Origin: Erythrobacter sp. YT30 | GTDB lineage: Bacteria > Pseudomonadota > Alphaproteobacteria > Sphingomonadales > Sphingomonadaceae | Length of the DNA stretch: 64,000 nt | Direction: 5' to 3' | Assembly (NCBI RefSeq): GCF_001542875.1 | Contig: NZ_LMAF01000001.1 | Coordinates: forward strand, 558,001-622,000 | Part shown: piece by piece, positions 37,255 through 45,982 of the stretch | Layout of the letters: every line of letters starts with the position of its first letter | How positions within the stretch are numbered: the first letter of the stretch is position 1 | Translations under genes and position numbers: made by a program | The notes under the pieces: generated by a model | Databases searched by the model: none | What the model was told of the DNA's origin: nothing | Seen by the model: the letters and a program-made list of their open reading frames with translations, nothing else

Positions 37255-37955
37255 AGAAATTCAAAGTGTACCGCTACGATCCCGATTCCGGCAAGAACCC
37301 GCGCTATGACACGTTCGAGATTGACCTTGATGAATGCGGCCCGATGGTTCTGGATGCACTGTTCAAGATCAAGAACGAGATTGATCCGACGCTAACGTTC
37401 CGCCGGTCCTGCCGCGAAGGGATTTGTGGCTCGTGCTCGATGAATTTGAACGGCAAGAATGGCCTTGCCTGCACGACCGCGATTGAAGATCTGAAAGGCG
37501 AAATCCGCATCACACCCTTGCCGCATATGGATGTGATCAAGGATCTGGTGCCTGATTTCACACACTTCTACGCGCAATACGCGAGCATTCGTCCTTGGCT
37601 ACAAACTGTCAGCCCCACGCCTTCAGGTAAAGAACGGCTGCAAACGCCCGAACAGCGCGAGAAGCTGGACGGCCTTTACGAGTGCATTTTGTGCGCTTGC
37701 TGTTCGACAAGCTGCCCGTCCTATTGGTGGAATTCGGATAAGTTCCTGGGTCCAGCGATCCTGTTGCAGGCCTATCGCTGGCTTGCCGACAGCCGCGATG
37801 AGATGACCGGTGAGCGCCTGAATGAGCTGGAAGATCCCTTCCGCCTCTACCGCTGCCACACGATCATGAATTGCGCGAATGTGTGCCCGAAAGGGTTGTC
37901 GCCAGCCAAAGCGATCGCCGAAACAAAGAAGATGATGGCCGAACGCGCGATCTAA
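37173..37955 (+). CDS. sdhB: Succinate dehydrogenase iron-sulfur subunit
   Basis: Electron-transfer subunit of complex II. 260 residues, starting [16 protein letters not shown] as in other sphingomonads. [2Fe-2S] ligands: Cys80, 85, 88 and 100. [4Fe-4S] and [3Fe-4S] ligands: Cys171, 174, 177 (CILCACC), with Cys181, Cys228, Cys234 and Cys238 ([14 protein letters not shown]). No sdhC, sdhD or sdhA lies in the window, so the gene is apart from the other subunits, at least on this side. The ribosome site fits an overlapping small ORF better than it fits this start. Confidence 0.95.
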   Translation: MATFTLPKNSVINKNGNTHKAEGASRVKKFKVYRYDPDSGKNPRYDTFEIDLDECGPMVLDALFKIKNEIDPTLTFRRSCREGICGSCSMNLNGKNGLACTTAIEDLKGEIRITPLPHMDVIKDLVPDFTHFYAQYASIRPWLQTVSPTPSGKERLQTPEQREKLDGLYECILCACCSTSCPSYWWNSDKFLGPAILLQAYRWLADSRDEMTGERLNELEDPFRLYRCHTIMNCANVCPKGLSPAKAIAETKKMMAERAI

Positions 37956-38004
37956 CTCGTTTCCGCGCTTTCCCAAAGGGCCAGACAATGGCTATGGGCG
38001 GCGC

Positions 38005-38490
38005 ATGGCAGACAGCACAATCTCCTTGAACGTCCCGTTTGATTTTGATCCCATCGATCCAGCAAATGCCGATGGGGAAGAAGGATGGCGCAACTGGAAC
38101 CTGATAGACAGGCAGCGCTATAATACTGCGGTGCTGGGCGAAATGCGGGTTCGCAAAGAAGGCGATTTCTGCCGTCTGCGCATGTTTCCGGAGCTTCACC
38201 ACACCAATCTGGGAGACAATGTGCACGGCGCGGTTACGCTGGGGCTAATCGACATCGCCCTGTTTGCGACCATGCATATGTGCGGGACTGGCGATGCCGG
38301 GCCATCAGTGACAGTCGAGCTTTCAACACAGTTTGTAGATGCGGGCGATCCTGCCCTTCCCCTCGACGCGGTCAGCGAAATCATTCGTGAAACAGGCCGG
38401 ATGCTGTTTGTGCGCGGGCAAGCGGTTCAGGGCGGTAAAGTCGTCGCTAGTTATTCGGGCATTGTGCGCAAGATGAAAGCGCGCGTATGA
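38005..38490 (+). CDS. Hotdog-fold thioesterase (PaaI family)
   Basis: 161 residues of the PaaI/YdiI hotdog thioesterase type, which hydrolyse acyl-CoA. The HHTNLGDNVHGAVTLGLIDIALFA stretch (about 64-87) is the active-site helix, with Asn/His/Gly near GDNVHGA and Asp in LIDIA. A later GPSVTVELSTQFVDAGD strand follows. The substrate is unknown. It starts 49 bases after sdhB and its stop overlaps the zapE start as ATGA, so it is translated with zapE. Confidence 0.86.
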   Translation: MADSTISLNVPFDFDPIDPANADGEEGWRNWNLIDRQRYNTAVLGEMRVRKEGDFCRLRMFPELHHTNLGDNVHGAVTLGLIDIALFATMHMCGTGDAGPSVTVELSTQFVDAGDPALPLDAVSEIIRETGRMLFVRGQAVQGGKVVASYSGIVRKMKARV

Positions 38491-39611
38491 CAGGCGTGCT
38501 TGCGCGGTACGAACAGCAGATATCGAGCGGCGAGCTTCGCGAAGATCCGACGCAAAAGTCAGCCGCGATCCGCCTACAGCAATTGCAGGATGAATTGGTC
38601 AGCGTTGCACCTAAGCGCAGCTGGTTTGAGCGCCTTACGGGCAACGGCGCGTCCGGCAAAGAACCACGCGGTGTGTACATGTGGGGCGGCGTGGGACGCG
38701 GAAAATCAATGCTGATGGACCTCTTCGTCGATACACTCGGTATCGAGAATAAGCGCCGCGTCCACTTCCACGCATTCATGCTCGAAGTTGATGATTTGGT
38801 GGCACAAGCCCGCAAGGATCAGCGCCAAGATCCGCTGATCTCGGTCGCGCTCGAATTGGCTGAAAAGACGCGCTGCCTTGCGTTTGATGAGATGGTGGTC
38901 ACCAACACCGCCGATGCTGCCATTATGGGCAGGTTTTTCACCGCGATGATGGAAAACGGTACGGTCATTGTCACAACGTCCAACCGGCCTCCCCGCGACC
39001 TCTACAAAGACGGCCTCAACCGCTCGCTTTTTCTGCCCTTTATCGCTCTGGTGGAGCGGGAAATGGATGTCATCGAGCTTAATGGGCCGACCGATTACAG
39101 GCTGGATCGCATCGGCGGATTGTCAACATGGCACACCCCGCTGGGTGAAGCGGCCACCGCGCAGGTTCGCGAGGCCTTCTTCCGCCTCACCGATTTCGCG
39201 CCCGAGGATGCCGATCACGTGCCTACCGGCAAGCTTGAACTTGGCGGGGGGCGAACACTGCATGTGCCCAAGGCGTTAAAAGGCGTCGGCGTTTTCAGCT
39301 TTAAGCGGTTGTGCGGAGAAAACCGCGGCGCCTCTGATTACCTTGCGATTGCACGCGCATTTCACACCGTTATTCTCGTGGGCATTCCGGTGATGAGCCC
39401 GGAAAATCGAAACGAAGCGATCCGGTTTACGAAGCTGATTGATGCGCTTTACGAAATGCGGGTGAAGCTGTTTGTGACGGCAGCTGCCGATCCGGACGAT
39501 CTATATCCGGAAGGTGATGGCGCATTCGAATTTGCACGCACGGCGAGCCGGCTGAACGAGATGCAAAGCGATGAATACATGGCGCTAGGCCATGGCGCTG
39601 ATGAGGGCTAA
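38487..39611 (+). CDS. zapE: Cell division protein ZapE (AFG1-like ATPase)
   Basis: 374-residue AAA-type ATPase. Walker A is GGVGRGKS at 67-74, and Walker B is in CLAFDEMVVTN; an Arg-finger-like SNRPPRDLYKDGLNR segment follows. In E. coli ZapE associates with the FtsZ ring late in division; mitochondrial AFG1 homologues act in respiratory complex quality control. The position beside sdhB is therefore of interest. No clear terminator was seen after the gene before the convergent rpfF-like gene. Confidence 0.92.
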   Translation: MTGVLARYEQQISSGELREDPTQKSAAIRLQQLQDELVSVAPKRSWFERLTGNGASGKEPRGVYMWGGVGRGKSMLMDLFVDTLGIENKRRVHFHAFMLEVDDLVAQARKDQRQDPLISVALELAEKTRCLAFDEMVVTNTADAAIMGRFFTAMMENGTVIVTTSNRPPRDLYKDGLNRSLFLPFIALVEREMDVIELNGPTDYRLDRIGGLSTWHTPLGEAATAQVREAFFRLTDFAPEDADHVPTGKLELGGGRTLHVPKALKGVGVFSFKRLCGENRGASDYLAIARAFHTVILVGIPVMSPENRNEAIRFTKLIDALYEMRVKLFVTAAADPDDLYPEGDGAFEFARTASRLNEMQSDEYMALGHGADEG

Positions 39612-39629
39612 CCCTTTGAAGATTTTTGA

Positions 39630-40553
39630 TTAAGCAGCGGCAATCCGCTCAGCCACGCGGCCTTGTGCGGCGACAAGGCGGCTCATGATTTTGAGATCCT
39701 GCTCGCTCAATTGCAGTGCGGTGTCGGCCCACAACTCAGTGATCCGATAAAGCTCTGACACATCAAGGTTCCAAACATGCTTCGTCGCACGTCTGGCGCC
39801 TACCATCCCCGAATGGCGACGTTCGGTTTTGCGGATGTAGTCCTGGACCGCGCGGACGCCCTCACCCGGTTCTGCCAGAACGTGGACGATACCGAGATCG
39901 TACATGTCCTCTGCAGTGTAGGTTTCATTGGAGGTGATAATTCGATCAGCCAGCGCGCTTCCCAATTTGCGAGAGAGCAAAGCGTGCGCGCCCATGCCCG
40001 GATAAAGACCGAACATGATCTCGGGGAGACCGAAGGTGGACTGCTTTTCAGCGATAATTGTGTCGAACGACAACAACGCCTCAAACCCGCCGCCCAATGC
40101 TGCACCCTGCACCAATCCAATGGTGAGCATCGGAATGTCGAGCGTGCGGATATTGCGATCGAGGATCGCACAGCAACGATGGCCATATTCAACCAAGCCA
40201 GCGCGATCACGCTCTCTGATCAATTGCTGGAACAGCTTGAGATCGCCACCGTAACAGAAGACGTCATCGGCACGGCTGCCGAGCACCAGATACCGCAGAG
40301 GAATCTTGTCTTCGCCAAAATTCGCGCCAATCAATCGCTGCCACGCTTCGAAATCATCAAGCATGGCACGCGTAAAGCTGGGACGATTTTCAGGCCTCAT
40401 AAACGTCCACAAGGTCGCGCGAACGTCGTCATAAAGAACATCTAGCTGGGGAAGATTTAGGAGTTCTGGGGGGACAGATGCGTGCAACACGCTTTCGGCG
40501 AAAAGGTCGTCCTCGCCCAACAAAGGTATCGCGCTGTTCGCCCCGCTATCCAT
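39630..40553 (-). CDS. rpfF: RpfF-like enoyl-CoA hydratase (DSF signal synthase homologue)
   Basis: 307 residues of the crotonase superfamily, closest by eye to RpfF, which makes cis-2-unsaturated fatty acid signals from acyl-ACP in Xanthomonas. Matching segments are LVQGAALGGGFEALLSFDTIIAE, GLPEIMFGLYPGMGAHAL, and the C-terminal RITELWADTALQLSEQDLKIM. Both catalytic glutamates of RpfF (Glu141, Glu161) have counterparts with the same spacing: Glu158 and Glu178. GGAG lies upstream of ATG 40553, behind a leader hairpin. No rpfC or rpfG is in the window. An ordinary enoyl-CoA hydratase is less likely. Confidence 0.85.
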   Translation of the reverse strand: MDSGANSAIPLLGEDDLFAESVLHASVPPELLNLPQLDVLYDDVRATLWTFMRPENRPSFTRAMLDDFEAWQRLIGANFGEDKIPLRYLVLGSRADDVFCYGGDLKLFQQLIRERDRAGLVEYGHRCCAILDRNIRTLDIPMLTIGLVQGAALGGGFEALLSFDTIIAEKQSTFGLPEIMFGLYPGMGAHALLSRKLGSALADRIITSNETYTAEDMYDLGIVHVLAEPGEGVRAVQDYIRKTERRHSGMVGARRATKHVWNLDVSELYRITELWADTALQLSEQDLKIMSRLVAAQGRVAERIAAA

Positions 40554-40570
40554 TTCTTTTCTCCGACCCG

Positions 40571-40585
40571 GCCCGATTTTCGGGC
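40571..40585. promoter_or_regulatory. Hairpin in the rpfF leader
   Basis: GCCCGATTTTCGGGC: 6-bp arms GCCCGA/TCGGGC with a 3-base loop, about 18-32 bases before the rpfF start codon and just upstream of its GGAG site. It may influence translation, but it could also be chance. Confidence 0.35.
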
Positions 40586-40740
40586 TCGTGTGGTCACAAC
40601 GACCTTAGACCTTATTGGTTCATTTCGGAGTGAAGCTAGTCGAGACCGGATAGATTTTGCAAACTTTAAATCGTACCATTGTGTTAACGAACGTCCCAGA
40701 TTGGATCGATCATTTCCGGTTTTTGAAAAATTTCGCTTCG

Positions 40741-42639
40741 TTAGCCGGTCAGCTCAAGCCGCTTTGTTGACCTGTCGAGCATCAACAATTGCCACAGGAT
40801 CCGCGAGTTATCGGCGCGCCCTGCAATGTGAGCATCGGCGAGGCTTTCGAGATGACCTTGGTTAAACCAGCCGGCCTCAGCCATGGCCGAACGGGAAACG
40901 ATCTCGCGCGCTTTGTTTGAAAGAGGCCCACGAAACCAGGCTGCGATGGGCGTCACAAATCCCCGCTTTGGCCGATACAGTATGTCGCGTGGGAGGCGGT
41001 CTTCCATGCTGCGTTTGAGGAGATACTTCCCGGTCTTGCCGCGCACTCGCATATCATCTGGCAGCTTTGCCGCAAATTCAACCAAGCGGTGATCCAGCAA
41101 TGGTTCGCGCGCTTCAAGGCTGACGGACATGCTAGTGCGGTCGATCTTGGTAAGGATATCGCTGGGAAGCCAGAACTTCAGATCGGCGTATTGAGCCCGA
41201 TCGAGACCGCTGCGCCCCGGCGCATGACGCATAAGGTCAATCAACTCTTCCTCGCCTCTGAAACCGCTTAGCTCGGATTTGAGAGCCTTCGAATACAGGC
41301 GAGAGCGCGTATCCGCTGTCGTCACGGAAAGCGCGCTCGCATACCCCTCCTCGCCGCTTTCAGATAGCGCCAGCAAGGTTGCCTTCGCTCGCAACGGACG
41401 CGGAGCCCAATCGGCTTTGGGCCAGATGCGCCCCAGCCCGCCGAACAGCGGTTTTCTAATCGCTGTGGGAATTCTTGACCGAATGCTTTCCTCATGATGA
41501 TGGAAAACCTGGCGGCGATATCCGGCAAATGCCTCGTCCGCGCCATCGCCCGAAAGAGCCACTGTCACATGGCGGCGCGCAAGTTCGCACACGCGCCAAG
41601 TCGGCAGGGCTGACGCATCGGCAAACGGCTCATCGAACATTTCTGAAAGCGCATCAATGCCAGCGAAATCATCGGGATCCACAATTTGCGATTTGTGATC
41701 CGTCGCGAATTGATCGGCAATCTGGTTCGCGTAGCTTGTTTCATCGAGGTCTTGATCATCAAAACCGATCGAGCAAGTCGTCACTGGCTGGCTAGTCTGC
41801 TCGCTCATCAGCGCAACCACACTGGAGCTGTCGACACCGCCTGATAGAAAAGCGCCTAGGGGCACATCTGAAACCATGCGCGATTGGACGCCCTCAGCCA
41901 TCAAGTGATTAAGCTCCGCTGTTAAATCAGCTTCACTGCCAGATGCTCGATCCTCAAAGCTAATGTCCCACCAACGGCGCGGCTCAACCATTCCCTTACC
42001 CTGTTCAAGCAGCATGAAGTGCCCAGCAGGCAGTTTGCGCACGCCTTCGAGGATCGAATGACTGTCCGGCACGTAGCCCCATGTGAGATAGGCATCGAGC
42101 GCTTGTGGACTTAGCTTGCGCGGCAAGTCAGGAAGAGTGAGCAGACCTTTCAATTCAGACGCGAAGGCGAGGCTGCCATCAGCAAGCGGCGCCAGAAACA
42201 GCGGCTTCACCCCAAACCGATCGCGGGCAAGGAACAGGGTTCGATCCTGCGTGTCATAGAGCGCGAATGCGAACATGCCATCCAGCCGGGATAAGCAATC
42301 TGCCCCCCAACGCGCATAGGCAGCGAGGATCACCTCAGTATCGCCGGATGTGCGGAATCGTGCCCCGCCCTCTTCCAGCTCGGAGCGAAGAGCGCGGAAA
42401 TTGTAGATTTCGCCATTATAGACGATCACATATCGACCATCGAAAGAGTGCATGGGCTGCGGCGAGCCTTCGATATCGATCACTGACAGCCGGCGGTGGC
42501 CAAGTCCGATACCGGGCGCCGTCCAAACACCCGCCCCATCAGGGCCGCGATGCGCGAGTGCATTGGCCATGCCCTCAATCCGGTTCGGATCAACCGCGCC
42601 GACTTTGTCGGTGTGAAATATGCCGGCAATCCCGCACAT
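40741..42639 (-). CDS. XrtA/PEP-CTERM system amidotransferase (asparagine-synthase-like)
   Basis: 632 residues from ATG 42639; Met1-Cys2-Gly must be the mature start, as Cys2 is the glutamine-hydrolysing nucleophile (MCGIAGIFHTD). The N-terminal glutaminase domain has RGPDGAG and NGEIYN; the synthase domain has the PPi loop SGGVDSS (266-272) and SGDGADEAFAGY. It corresponds to the exosortase-A-associated amidotransferases (TIGR03108-like) that probably amidate a sugar or acid of the polysaccharide. It is the last gene of the minus-strand XrtA operon, 11 bases after xrtA. Confidence 0.93.
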   Translation of the reverse strand: MCGIAGIFHTDKVGAVDPNRIEGMANALAHRGPDGAGVWTAPGIGLGHRRLSVIDIEGSPQPMHSFDGRYVIVYNGEIYNFRALRSELEEGGARFRTSGDTEVILAAYARWGADCLSRLDGMFAFALYDTQDRTLFLARDRFGVKPLFLAPLADGSLAFASELKGLLTLPDLPRKLSPQALDAYLTWGYVPDSHSILEGVRKLPAGHFMLLEQGKGMVEPRRWWDISFEDRASGSEADLTAELNHLMAEGVQSRMVSDVPLGAFLSGGVDSSSVVALMSEQTSQPVTTCSIGFDDQDLDETSYANQIADQFATDHKSQIVDPDDFAGIDALSEMFDEPFADASALPTWRVCELARRHVTVALSGDGADEAFAGYRRQVFHHHEESIRSRIPTAIRKPLFGGLGRIWPKADWAPRPLRAKATLLALSESGEEGYASALSVTTADTRSRLYSKALKSELSGFRGEEELIDLMRHAPGRSGLDRAQYADLKFWLPSDILTKIDRTSMSVSLEAREPLLDHRLVEFAAKLPDDMRVRGKTGKYLLKRSMEDRLPRDILYRPKRGFVTPIAAWFRGPLSNKAREIVSRSAMAEAGWFNQGHLESLADAHIAGRADNSRILWQLLMLDRSTKRLELTG

Positions 42640-42650
42640 CAAATCGGGCC

Positions 42651-43682
42651 TTATCCGATTGTGGAGCTGGCGAGAACTGCGGCCATGACGCTTGCAAGTA
42701 CGGCACTTGAGATCACTGCAACAAGCGCGACACCCGCGCCAAACTCCACACTTTCGAATCGCCGTACCGGTAGAGAATGCGCGATCTCTTCTGCGGTCCA
42801 TCCGTAATCGTCGGGTTCCCGCTCAAAAAAGCGCCATGCTGCGGCGAGGAGAACGACAACCACGAAGGCGAAGAAGAACCAGCCATAGACGACATGGTCA
42901 AACCCTTCGGCAAATTCGATGCCATAGATTTGAGCGATGTAGATCGTCCCCCAAGCGCGCACTCCATTGGCGAGGATCGGGACGATTGCGGATGCTGCGA
43001 GGAAGAGCGCTCGCTTTGACCAACTTTCAAATCGGGTGAAGCAGACGAGCACCGCTAGTGTCACCATTGCTATTAGGAAGCGAACACCTGAGCATGCTTC
43101 CGCCACCACAAAAAGGCCGACGGGGGTGTCAATGTAAATCCCATCAATGCTCGCATCGATGCCAGAAAGCTCTGTCAGCCAGATCGAGATTTCCGCTGTG
43201 ATCATTTGCAAGGGGCCGATGATCTCATCGCCAAACGGGACAAGGAATGCCGCGAAGCAAAGCGGAAGAAAAAGCAGTACCGCAGCGCGCAGACCTAGAA
43301 TTGTGAGGACCGTCGCCTGGATTGCGCCAACAGCCCCTGCATGCGCGAGTAAGTTGATACCTGTCGCTCGCCCGCCAAGCCAAAGGCCAAGAGCCAGCAA
43401 AAGCAGTCCCAACCCGGGCGCAAAGCTTCGGGGCGAAATCGTGGCGAGATCATCGATCTTGAGAGCAACCAGCCACGCGATGATCAGCGGCACTAAGAGG
43501 ATGTGGGAATAGGTGTCGATGTTCCACCATTGGTGCAACATCTCGCCCCATTCGCGAGCGGTCACAAGGATCAGCACTACCACCGCGGCCGTGATGCTGA
43601 GGATCGGCATACGCCAAGCCTCCGGCAAGGCATCAAGCAGGCCGCCCCGCTGCATCTGAGATGTTTTTTGATCAGGCGGCAT
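42651..43682 (-). CDS. xrtA: Exosortase A
   Basis: Membrane cysteine protease/transpeptidase that processes PEP-CTERM proteins. 343 residues from ATG 43682 (11-base overlap with the upstream glycosyltransferase gene). At least eight hydrophobic helices are visible. The catalytic set is Cys197 (VVAEACSGVRFL), Arg242 (LANGVRAWGTI) and His263 (GFDHVVYGWFFF). The C-terminus has one more transmembrane helix (about 315-340) and then stops. Many XrtA proteins of this type continue into an EpsI domain, which is missing here. No PEP-CTERM substrate gene is seen in the window. Confidence 0.95.
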   Translation of the reverse strand: MPPDQKTSQMQRGGLLDALPEAWRMPILSITAAVVVLILVTAREWGEMLHQWWNIDTYSHILLVPLIIAWLVALKIDDLATISPRSFAPGLGLLLLALGLWLGGRATGINLLAHAGAVGAIQATVLTILGLRAAVLLFLPLCFAAFLVPFGDEIIGPLQMITAEISIWLTELSGIDASIDGIYIDTPVGLFVVAEACSGVRFLIAMVTLAVLVCFTRFESWSKRALFLAASAIVPILANGVRAWGTIYIAQIYGIEFAEGFDHVVYGWFFFAFVVVVLLAAAWRFFEREPDDYGWTAEEIAHSLPVRRFESVEFGAGVALVAVISSAVLASVMAAVLASSTIG

Positions 43683-44895
43683 CGCGCACGGCTCCGCCAG
43701 GAGCAACAAGATCATCAAGCGGTGCAAGAGCGGCTTTCCAGTCGTGGTTTTCCATCACGAATGCGCGTGCCGACTTGCCCATCTTCTGGAGCTTTTGTCC
43801 ATCCGCCCAATGCTCCTTGAACAAGGCGACCATTGCCGACGCGTCAGGTTCACAGACCAGCCAATTTTCGCCGTTCACCGCACCAATTCCCGTCGCCGCT
43901 TGAGGTGATAGAAGCACAGGCTTTTCCATGGCCATCGCTTCGAGCACCTTGTTTTGCACTCCTCGTGCGATCAGGAGCGGCGCAAGGACACAGTCGGCGC
44001 CGGCCAAGAAAGGACGCACATCCGGTACTTCGCTCCAAATACGCACTCCGTCGGTCCGGGCATGCTGCATCAGGGTGGGCGTTGGATTGCGACCCACGAT
44101 GTGCAATTGCGCATCGGGCTGAGAGGCTCGCAGCGCGGGCCAGAAATTATTGATCGCCCAAAGGACGGCTTGCTCGTTGGGGCGATAATCCATCTGGCCA
44201 GTAAAGACGAAATGAGGGCCGGGAGCGTTTGCTAATTCTTCCAGCGGCGCGACCTTTTTCGGATCGAAGAAAGCAGCATCAATCCCGTTGCCGATCACCT
44301 GGATATGCGTTTTCGCTGCATCCAAAAGGCGCGAGGCGAATAATGCCGCTTCGGCATCGCTAATCAGGATTGTCGCATCTGCACGCACGGCGAGCCGCTC
44401 TTCCTCGCGTGCCAGAAGGCGACCTTCGCGCCCGTTGAGCCAAACGCGCTCTCCGGCTTCTGCGTAGTTTTCGAATTTCGCGCTATCGACATCGCAAAGA
44501 TCGACAATGACCCTGCCCTCAAAATCATCCGGGACGTATTGACCCATTTGCCCGGAGAAAATGACCACGGTACTGATTGGCTGGTCTCGTAGTGTGTGAT
44601 TGACCCAGCTTTGCAAACGCGCACTGTGAAAGGCGGTAAGACTGATGGGCTTTCCGGTCATCAACGCTTCCAAGCCAGCAAGCTGCAATGGTTTTTTGCG
44701 ATCCACGGCACAGTGCGATGCCGCAACAGCATCAAGCTCTCCAATCGCGCCGCGATCTTGTTCGCTGTCGGCAAAGCATCCCACATGCACGCGGCCCAAT
44801 TGGGCCAGTCGTTTCAGCAGATGGTGCGCACGGATCTTGTCCCCCCGATTTGGGGGAAATGGCACTCGATGCGCGAGAAAGAGGATATCGCCCAT
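43672..44895 (-). CDS. XrtA system glycosyltransferase (TIGR03087-like, GT4)
   Basis: 407 residues, GT-B fold, retaining glycosyltransferase of the polysaccharide. The N-terminus ILFLAHRVPFPPNRGDKIRAHHLLK is the TIGR03087 hallmark. The C-terminal half has VFTGQMDYRPNEQAVLWAINNFWP and a nucleotide-sugar site near LAPLLIARGVQNKVLEAMAM. The donor and acceptor sugars are unknown. It lies between the FemAB gene and xrtA, as is usual in XrtA loci, and overlaps xrtA by 11 bases. Confidence 0.92.
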   Translation of the reverse strand: MGDILFLAHRVPFPPNRGDKIRAHHLLKRLAQLGRVHVGCFADSEQDRGAIGELDAVAASHCAVDRKKPLQLAGLEALMTGKPISLTAFHSARLQSWVNHTLRDQPISTVVIFSGQMGQYVPDDFEGRVIVDLCDVDSAKFENYAEAGERVWLNGREGRLLAREEERLAVRADATILISDAEAALFASRLLDAAKTHIQVIGNGIDAAFFDPKKVAPLEELANAPGPHFVFTGQMDYRPNEQAVLWAINNFWPALRASQPDAQLHIVGRNPTPTLMQHARTDGVRIWSEVPDVRPFLAGADCVLAPLLIARGVQNKVLEAMAMEKPVLLSPQAATGIGAVNGENWLVCEPDASAMVALFKEHWADGQKLQKMGKSARAFVMENHDWKAALAPLDDLVAPGGAVRDAA

Positions 44896-44908
44896 TTTCC
44901 TTGCGCCC

Positions 44909-45982
44909 CTATGCGAGGCCCCGTGCGATCCACGGTCCTATCGTGTTGGCGATTGGCAATGGAAGCTTTTTCCAAAGCCCGATTTTGCCGCTGTAGGCAG
45001 CATCGGTGGGGTCGATATTGCGCGGCGCATGTCCAGGAGCGTGCCACGCGCTATAGGTCAAAGGAGCAGGCTCAAAACCCCAATTCTTCTTGAAATTGTA
45101 GGGACCACTGCCTGTTTTCGAGCGGCCAAAGTCGAACCGTTCCATCCCGCGTGAGCGCCCGTGGCGCATTAGCTCATAATACATCCTCTCATTCGCGCGC
45201 GCATCACGGGCGGCCATGGTGCCCCCGCCCCAGAATGGCATGACCGCCACATCGTGATAGAACGAAAGGACGCTCGCGATAGGCTTGCCATCTTTCACGA
45301 CGGTCAGAATGTCGCTCGTATCGGGGAATGCCTCTATCATTGCTGCGAAAAGCGATCTGGGAAAAACCGGCGTTCCGAGATTGCGCACGCTTTCGCTAAA
45401 CATCGCAAAGTGTGCCGCAAGGTCATCCCGTCCCGTGCCGATGCGGATCTCGAGATCATTCTTGAGGCCCTTGCGAACCTCTGCGCGTGCTTTTCGCGGA
45501 ATGGCGAGCAGCTCTGCTTCGTCGTCCGCTGCCAATGGCCGCTCGAAACCGCAATGTTTGTCATCCCAGCTTTGCCACGTGGCGGGTATTGTCCCTCCGC
45601 GAAGCTCTATGGTCGTGAAGCTGTTTGCTTCGGCGAATGTTTCTGCCGTGTGCGCAAGGATGTTGATGGCGCGATGATCAGTTGCGCAAATTCCACCACC
45701 AACACCAAAACCGCTGGAGATGAAGGCTTTTCCAAACAGCGCGGACTTAGCTTCGGTGATCGGCAGCCAACCGACAATCACGCCGTTTGTCTCTGCCAAA
45801 AACCCTGCAGCGCGCTGACCGGTACCGGCCTCAACAGCGCGCAACCACTGCGGACGGTGGAATAGGCTTGCGCCTTGCTCTTTGACGAAATCCTCGATCC
45901 GGCGCGCGGTCTTTGCGTCATTGAGATCGACCGGCGTTACCTGGAGTTGTATGTTCGAAGAGGCTTTGAGAGGCGCATTCAC
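44909..45982 (-). CDS. FemAB-family XrtA/PEP-CTERM-associated protein
   Basis: 357 residues with two GNAT-like domains as in FemA/FemB and lipid II-dependent aminoacyl transferases. Key segments: ASLFHRPQWLRAVEAGTGQ (N-terminal domain), ISSGFGVGGGICA, then ELLAIPRKARAEVRKGLKNDLEIR, and in the second domain VMPFWGGGTMAARDARANERMYYELM with FDFGRSKTGSGPYNFKKNWGF. It may transfer an aminoacyl or acyl group to the polysaccharide; the donor is unknown. It overlaps the upstream deacetylase as ATGA, so they are coupled. Confidence 0.9.
   Translation of the reverse strand: MNAPLKASSNIQLQVTPVDLNDAKTARRIEDFVKEQGASLFHRPQWLRAVEAGTGQRAAGFLAETNGVIVGWLPITEAKSALFGKAFISSGFGVGGGICATDHRAINILAHTAETFAEANSFTTIELRGGTIPATWQSWDDKHCGFERPLAADDEAELLAIPRKARAEVRKGLKNDLEIRIGTGRDDLAAHFAMFSESVRNLGTPVFPRSLFAAMIEAFPDTSDILTVVKDGKPIASVLSFYHDVAVMPFWGGGTMAARDARANERMYYELMRHGRSRGMERFDFGRSKTGSGPYNFKKNWGFEPAPLTYSAWHAPGHAPRNIDPTDAAYSGKIGLWKKLPLPIANTIGPWIARGLA

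Noticed and set aside
39612-39629. Terminator between zapE and the rpfF-like gene
   Set aside because: The 18-base gap has no inverted repeat; only an A/T-rich run is visible.
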